The notes under the pieces are model-generated. The model was not told the DNA's origin. It was given only the letters and a program-made list of their open reading frames with translations, and made no database searches. From Posidonia oceanica (taxonomy: Eukaryota; Streptophyta; Magnoliopsida; Alismatales; Posidoniaceae), in assembly GCA_037176725.1 (NCBI GenBank), contig JAZBRS010000035.1, positions 44,650,001 through 44,714,000 on the forward strand: a stretch of DNA of 64,000 bases. The letters run 5' to 3'. The position numbers and the translations under genes were made by a program. Shown here in pieces: positions 57,682-64,000 of the stretch; position 1 is the first letter of the stretch, and every line of letters begins with the position of its first letter.

Positions 57682-59245
57682 GATGCCCCTTCCTGAGAGA
57701 GGTCAAGGGGACCGAGGCCGCTGCTCAGGGTTGACAAAGACACCCCGTCGAACCGGCAGGAGCACAGATGTTGTGGGCGTGAGTCACTTTTTCGACGGAT
57801 GCACTGAAAGTCATGACTCGTTGCTGAAATGCGAGTGCAGATGCAGATGTGAATGCTGATGCATGACGCAAAAATTGCACTAGTGCTTGTCACGTTGAAC
57901 TGCGCTAGGGGAGACGCAGATGATGCATGCATGTGTGCAGGTGTTGTGGACGAAGTACTACTGCGCGCCAAGGCTCGAGGCAACTCTGGCATGAGATGCC
58001 GATTCTGCACGCCAGGCTGTGTACGGCCCTAAGCGACGCCGGTGTGATGCATGTTAAAGGTGATGTAGGGTTTGACTCCGCTGGGGAAAATGTGTAGTGC
58101 ATGTAATGCTGATGTCACTATCTAGCATGTGATGCTGGTTCTACTGCCTAGCATGCGATGCTGACGTAATGAACTACGAGTTGACAGACTCAATGTTGGA
58201 TAGTTTGGGTTATCGGCCCAAGGAGTTGATGGACTCGTCACCGAATAGTTTGGGTTATCAGCTCGAGGAAAGACGCTTGACATGGTGACAGATGTCGTCT
58301 GGGTAATAATGGGTTACCAAACTGAGAAAGATACCGAGGGCAGCAAAATAAAGATGCCCCTGGTATCAGGGAGATGATACCAGGCGCAGTTAGAAGCATT
58401 CCTGGCATCGAAAGGGAGGTTAGACAGTTATGATGGGTGTCAACCGAGCAGTTAGGGCTGCCAACCCGAAAGAAAAGAAAGATAGCTTGTCCTCGCCTGA
58501 GGAAGCAAGCAGACGGCTAGAGCCGTGAAACAAGGGGGCACAATTTTTTGCTGCTACGATAGTAAGCAAGAAAAGGGCATCTTTTCCTGCTGCTAAAGAA
58601 GCAAGCAAAAGAGCAACCAAGAAAAGGGGCATCTTTTCTTACTGTGAGGAAAAGGCAAGAGAAGGGGCATCTTCTCTTCTACCAAGGGGGCAAAGCAAGT
58701 GGGAGTCCATCCACCCAGAGCGAAGTTGTGTAAAGGATGATAATTGGTAAGTTTCGGACTTACCGGCTGGAAGAGGCACGATGTGATAAATGATAGGTTT
58801 CGGACCTATTGACCGCAAAAGGGGGAGAAATGAGTGATAAGTTTTGGACTTATCGACCAGAAAAGCAATAGAAGAGTGATAAGTTTCAAACATATCGACC
58901 GGAAGCGATAGTTTACGATCCTTCAACTGGAGGCGATAGTTTATGGTCCTATCAACCGGCGACAATAGTTTAAGGTCCTATCAACCAGAGGTGATAGTTT
59001 ACGGTCCTATAAACCGAAAGTGATAGTTTACGGTCCTATCAACTGGAGGCAATAGTTTATGGTCCTATCAACCGAAGGCGATAGTTTACAGTCCTATCAA
59101 CCCGAAGCGATAGTTTAGGATTCTATCAACCGGAGTCGATAGTTTACGGTCCTATCAACCGGAGGTGATAGTTTACGGTCCTATCAACCGGAAGCGATAG
59201 TTTACGGTCCTATCAACTACTAGAAGCGATAGTTTATAGACCTAA
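57682..59245 (-). mobile_element. Element F, 3' internal region (Tat type)
   Basis: Minus-strand polypurine tract CTCAGGAAGGGGCATC (57697-57682) adjoins the LTR. Nested arms are GGGGTGTC (57670-57677)/GACACCCC (57739-57746) and CCTGAG (57692-57697)/CTCAGG (57724-57729). Upstream are TTGCAT/GCATC-rich sequence, the GATAgtttgggtTATC unit (58199-58214) and hairpin arrays. The rest of F is beyond LTR 4. Confidence 0.82.
58359..59240 (-). repeat. Hairpin arrays of element F
   Basis: Plus-strand view: 10-bp arms CCTGGTATCA/TGATACCAGG (58359-58384); AAGAAAAG-gggcat-CTTTTCTT (58619-58640) and AAGAGAAG-gggcat-CTTCTCTT (58657-58678); GGTAAG-tttcgga-CTTACC (58746-58764) and GATAAG-ttttgga-CTTATC (58836-58854); then about 12 units of GATAG-tttacggtc-CTATC to 59240. 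The last type is the reverse complement of the element 1 units. Confidence 0.88.
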
Positions 59246-60213
59246 TGTAGACACCCCATTCTAACGGCTTGGAAGTTGGTAGTTCTCTGTTGCAGGCTCG
59301 TGTGGTCTTTGGAGTGGCATTCCCTTTTCAAACCCATTTTCTAGCCCATTTCCAAACCCAAAACCTCACCCCAAACCCTAGAAGCCTTTATCTAAGCTAT
59401 TTGCATTTTCTACAACACTTCTAGGCCCAAACCTAAGCCCATTTGTAGCCCATGCCACCTAAGTGTGTTGGATGCTAGAACAGGCAGCGTCCAACGTTGG
59501 ACGCGGCCTATGCTAGCGTCCAACATTGGACGTGCTTTGGTCTGGCATCCAACGTTGGATGCGCTCCGGTCACTCGTCCAACGACTCGAGGTCAGCAGCG
59601 GTTGCTCCACCCCCTCCACCTCACCGCCCATCCAATCCCGCGCGTCCCCGCACTTACTACCCGTCCCTTCCTCCACTCCATGCCATCCACTACCTTCCAA
59701 GCATCACTTACTACCCATCTCCTCCTATTTCAACCGATTTCAAGCCCTCACTACCCTCACCGATAGGTCTGCCTTCCGCCGGCTGTGTCAGCCACCGCCT
59801 TGCCTCCGACGCCCTCCAGCCATTGCCAACGCCTTCCTCTAACATCCCTCATGGACCTCACACACTCACCCGCACCTGCCAGCACCTGGGCTCGTCAGAA
59901 TTTGGCCTGCAAATCTCTGGCAACACAAGAACCCATGCAAGCTTCAACAAAACCAGCAAGTTCATCCCATTGCCATTCTCACCACATAGAGCCAACAAGA
60001 GAATTTTCACTCCCGAGAGCAAGAAGGCACTCCCCTCTTCGTCTGCAACGCTTCGCTAGCCTTTCCGGTGCTCCGAGCTGCTCAGGAGACTTCACTGAAC
60101 TCACTGCCGTACACACACCTGCAACTTCGGCGAACCTCATCGACCTGCCGTTCCAGAGCTTCCAGAGGTTAGCTTTCCATTCCTAGTAGTCATGCATGCA
60201 TGATAGTACATGT
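59246..60213 (+). repeat. LTR 4: start of another Tat LTR inserted in the F array
   Basis: TGTAGACACCCCATTCTAAC follows a cut GATAG hairpin unit. 968 bp are visible before LTR 5 interrupts. It has the usual AAACCC-rich start, then C-rich sequence. Frames of 100-177 codons here overlap each other and are unconvincing. Confidence 0.72.
59487..59562. repeat. Three palindromes around CCAACGTTGG in LTR 4
   Basis: GCGTCCAACGTTGGACGC (59487-59504, perfect 18 bp), CGTCCAACATTGGACG (59517-59532, one central mismatch) and GCATCCAACGTTGGATGC (59545-59562, perfect 18 bp). Confidence 0.92.
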
Positions 60214-63200
60214 TGTTGACACCCCATCTTGGCAGGCCTAGACCCTTGGAGCCCTCTTGTTGGTTGCTGGATCAAACCCCAACCAAACCCTAACCCTAAC
60301 CCTCCTCTCAACCCTTCAAAATCAGCCCATTTTGGCCTAAACCTCTACCCCCCTTCCCAACCTCAAAACCTAACCAAAATTCATAGGAAAACCCACCACT
60401 ATCCACTCAACAAACCTACCCAAAAACCTAGGAATTTCCAAGCCTGACCCATTCCCAAAAACCCTAGAAAACTTAGGTGAAACTGTCCTTTTTCTACACC
60501 TTGAAACCCCCTCAAAACCTCCTTAAAATCAAACCAAAATTTCAGACCCAAGACTTCAAAACCTAGACTACCCACCCACCAATTTTCACCCCATTCCAAG
60601 ACCATTAAGACCTCCATCCACTCAAATTATCCTTTTCTCTCTCCGGGATTATCGTTTTCTCTCTCCTCTCTCTCTCCTGATTATTATCTCCCTTTTTCCC
60701 CCCTTCTCATCCTTTTTTGGGTCTGGCTGTGGGCCCCCTCTATGCTTCTACCCTTCCTCTATCTTATCCTGGTTTTTACTTTATTTCTAACACTTTTTCT
60801 GAATTTTTAAAAATCGTTTTCCTCCAATCTATCCTTTTTCCTTTTATTCCCCTTTTTATTCCATTTCTTCCCTCCTTCTCTTTTCCTTTTCTCCCTTTTG
60901 TAAAAATCCACAAAAACCCATAAAAATCTGTAAAATCTCAAAACATAAAACAAACAGATCAGTGCACTAAGAAAAACAATTAAAAATGTTAAACAAGCAA
61001 TTAACAACTTAAACTTAACTTAAGCAAGCTAAAAAGAAAACCAAGCATGCAAACTAAAAAATGCAAAACAAATCAAAAGAAAACACTGAAAAATCAAGGA
61101 AAAAGCTAAAATAAAATCCAAATCCAACAAAGGTAAAAACCCATCAGAGGAATTAAAAAACAAACCCAAAAAGAAAAATTAAAAAATCAAATACTAGAAC
61201 AAGTAATTAAGAAAGGCAAAAGACTTAACCTAACAAACATAAGAAAAACAAGTTAAAAACTTAATTAAAAAAGAAGAGAAAAACACATCTGAAAGACTTA
61301 AAAAACATCCTATCAAACCAGAAAAATCCAACTAAAAACTTCAAGAAAAAACCAATAAATAAAAATCAAAACATAACTTAAAAGACTTAGAAAAGAAAAA
61401 AAAAAACCTAAGAAGACCAAAACTTAAAAACCTAAAACCAACCCTGATTAATACGAAATTAAATCCTAAAAAAATCCTAATTAATATCCTAAGTGTCCAA
61501 CAAGGGAAATACAATTTTTAAAACAATTTAAAAAAGGTTTAACAAACATTTAATCAAGTGAAAACCAATTAAGAACAAAACCGAAGCTCTAAAACCCTAA
61601 TCAAGCCCAAAACACATTAATCAACTCAAAATAACCATTAAAAATCTTAATTAAAATCCTAATCTACAGCACAACTCTTCTAATATTTTTATTTATTTTT
61701 AGTTTATTTTTACCTATCTTATTTCCCCATTCTACCCTCTCCTTCTTTCTTACCTTTCTTTTTTATTCTTTCTTTTCTTTACTGGGCTCAATCCAGCCCG
61801 TTTCCTTTTTCTTTTATTTCTTCGTTTTTTCCCTCGGCCCACAGTCCGGCCTTCCCCACCCTTCTTCTTCCTCAATCTTCCTCTGTGTTTTTTCTCCGGC
61901 CGATTCTCCCGCGAAGCTGTGGCAACAGGATTCCCTCCTCCATTCGAATTTGAGTCCTCCATCGTGTCAATCTACAGCAGCTCGCCGCCTCTCCCTCGTC
62001 TCAGCGGTTTTTCCGGAGTCGGCCGACACCGGTCTTCTCTGCTGCAGTGGCCGCCGGTGGATTTCAAAAACTCCCAGCGCGCCAGCAGCCTCCCCTCCTC
62101 AGATATAAGCCTCCCGTCCATTCCTTCAACTGGATCATCATCAGAAATCCATCAGTGAGCAAGCAAGCAACGAGAGACCACCAGCAAACCAGAGAGTGGA
62201 GAGCAAACCAGAGACCAAAATCCAAATTTTCCTTCCTTTCTGTGCGATCTTCCTTCTCCCCTGATCTTCTTCCAATTCCGGAGTGAAAAGAGAGAGGAAA
62301 AGAGAGTGTTTGTGAGTTCTGGGCATCCCGGAGAGAAGCCCTCATCAGAGCTCGATCCCCCCATCCAGTCCTCTTCTCTTCTTCTCTGAAAATATCAGCA
62401 AAGCATCCTTCTTTCTTTTCCAATCCCCCAATACCACTCCAAGCCTCCACACTTCTCCCCATTGCTTCCCCAATCTCACCCAACACTTGGCCTTCTTCCT
62501 CCAGCATTTCCCAGCCATTCCACCCCACGAAACTACCTGAAACCTCCCAGAAACACCCTGAATACCAGACCTGCAACCCAACCCAGCTCCTTCAGCAATT
62601 CCCTCCACTCCAACTCACCACCCTCTCCCAAACTTTGTCCAGAGACTCACTGGACCACCACCTTCTCAAAACACCAACCATCAAACCCAGCCACCCATCG
62701 TAGACCTTAAACTCCACTACAAACACCTAGACCATCTTCAGCCCAGAAAACCGACCCAGCTCCAAGACCACTCCACATCCTCCAGAAACCCAATTCGACC
62801 GCCCAGAAGCCTTCCCCAGACTTCCAGCAACTCCCCGGAGCGCTCCATCCAAGCCGACGAGCAGCGGACACCTCCCTCGACCTCCGGCAGCATCCTCTGA
62901 ACCCAGAAAAGCCGAAACGTTACCTGAGCTGTAGAACTTCGGTCCGGTCGATCAGGAAGCACCGGAGGGACGTTCTGGAGTGATTCCAACCTCCGCGAGC
63001 AGCCGGCAACGTCTGCAGCAACCAGACGGCCTCCACCGGCGACAGCTGAAGTCACTGACGTCGGGGGAACGACTCAGGCGCGGGAAAAGGTAATCACTGC
63101 TTCCCCTAGCTTCCTCTCCTTCTTCCCTTGCTTCCCTAGCCTTTAGAATAGGCTTTCCGGTCCTCCTGCTCCGTCATCAGCTCACCGGACAGTCCTCCTT

Positions 63201-64000
63201 CTCCGGCGCCGGCTGCTTTTCCTCCGGACACTCCGACCAGCAGAGCGAGTTCCAGTCGACCCCCGGAGCTCCGGACGATCGCCGACGTTGCTCTCCGCCT
63301 TCCCGCGCATCTTCAGCCTCCCCTGTCGACGGCACGAGCTCTGGAAGCTTCGTGCTACAGTGCTCGCCGCCGTCGACGATCAACACTGTTTACTTATTTT
63401 TCAGTTTATATAGTTTTAGGGTAAATATTGCATGTCTGTCCTAAGTTTCCTCATTTTTGCATTCCAGTCCTTACTTCATTTATTCTGCTTGGTTTTTAAT
63501 TAAATACTATGCTAAATTGCATAATCTGTTTATAGTTTTCAATATTTGCAAGTAGATCCATTTACTGTGCTGTGCTGTTACGATATTTTGTAGTTTAGTC
63601 CACCTGTTTTCTTTTTTTGCACTTAAGTCCTGCACCAAGTCAGTTCATTTATTTACTTATATTTTACCATACTGCATTGCATCCTGGCCCCTTGCATGTT
63701 TTTATTTTTGCATTTAAGTCCCATGCACTGTTAGAACTTAGGATTATTTTTTATTTTTGCATACTGCATTGCATTCCAAGTCCCTACATTTTTCTGTTTT
63801 TGCATTTAAGTACATGCACTGTAGAAACTTAGGTTCTGATTTTTATTTTTGGTTGATGCATTGCATATTTGCCCCTCTGCTTTATCATATTTGCAGTTAG
63901 GTCCATTTTAAATGGACAATAACTGTGCTGCATGCATGTTAACTTACTGCATTGCATTTTTAACCCCATATTTTCCAGAAATTGCACTGTGGTCCTGTCA
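60214..64000 (+). repeat. LTR 5: 5' part of a Tat LTR close to LTR 1, cut by the window end
   Basis: TGTTGACACCCCATCTTGGC onward follows LTR 1 module for module (11117 to about 14830) with scattered differences and small indels. Left flank CATGT (60209-60213) is the expected target duplication. A TATA-like GATATAAGCC at 62100-62110 before the GC-rich block is a weak promoter candidate; LTR 1 has GATTTAAGCA there. No gene. Confidence 0.85.

Overview
This is nuclear DNA of a land plant, probably an angiosperm with a large repeat-rich genome; the lineage cannot be fixed from this window. There is no host gene. The whole window is a nest of LTR retrotransposons: Ty3/gypsy elements of the Tat/Ogre type (dual RNase H, no chromodomain, LTRs of about 5.6-5.7 kb) and a second, gag-only family with 1.6-kb LTRs. 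I saw no tRNA, rRNA, CRISPR or bacterial feature.

Layout. Element 1 (+): end of its polyprotein 1-5253, a plant-mobile-domain-like ORF 6729-7931, a long hairpin-rich 3' region, and a 3' LTR 11117-16712. It sits inside the hairpin array of element 2 (+), seen as 16713-20926 plus 3' LTR 20927-26629. Element 2 lies just beyond the pol gene of element 3 (-), the oldest layer. Element 3 survives in three pieces (26630-29621, 44911-45202, 54775-55308) that read through one polyprotein. The gaps are filled by element C (-, 29622-44910, target duplication AGGAC) and element E (+, 45203-54774, target duplication ATAAC). C itself is split in its gag by a solo Tat LTR, D (35024-40727, target duplication GTATG). 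Right of element 3 is the 3' end of another Tat element, F (-, LTR 55309-57681, internal 57682-59245), entered by LTR 4 (59246) and that by LTR 5 (60214 to the window end).

How the parts work together. The Tat elements encode RT, RNase H, archaeal-type RNase H and integrase. C and E encode only a Tat-like gag, but share with the Tat elements the polypurine tract (AGGGGCATC) and TGTAGA...TCTACA-like termini, so they look like non-autonomous partners. Coding copies are decayed mainly by in-frame stops, repeatedly TAG where the sister copy has a glutamine codon.

Most interesting signals: (1) the 3' internal regions of elements 1, 2 and F are built from well over a hundred short hairpins with fixed loops and stems that change in compensating pairs; (2) the C/E LTRs carry a perfect multi-unit heat-shock element 30 bp upstream of a TATA box; (3) the polypurine tract and LTR edge of the Tat elements lie inside a conserved nested inverted repeat.
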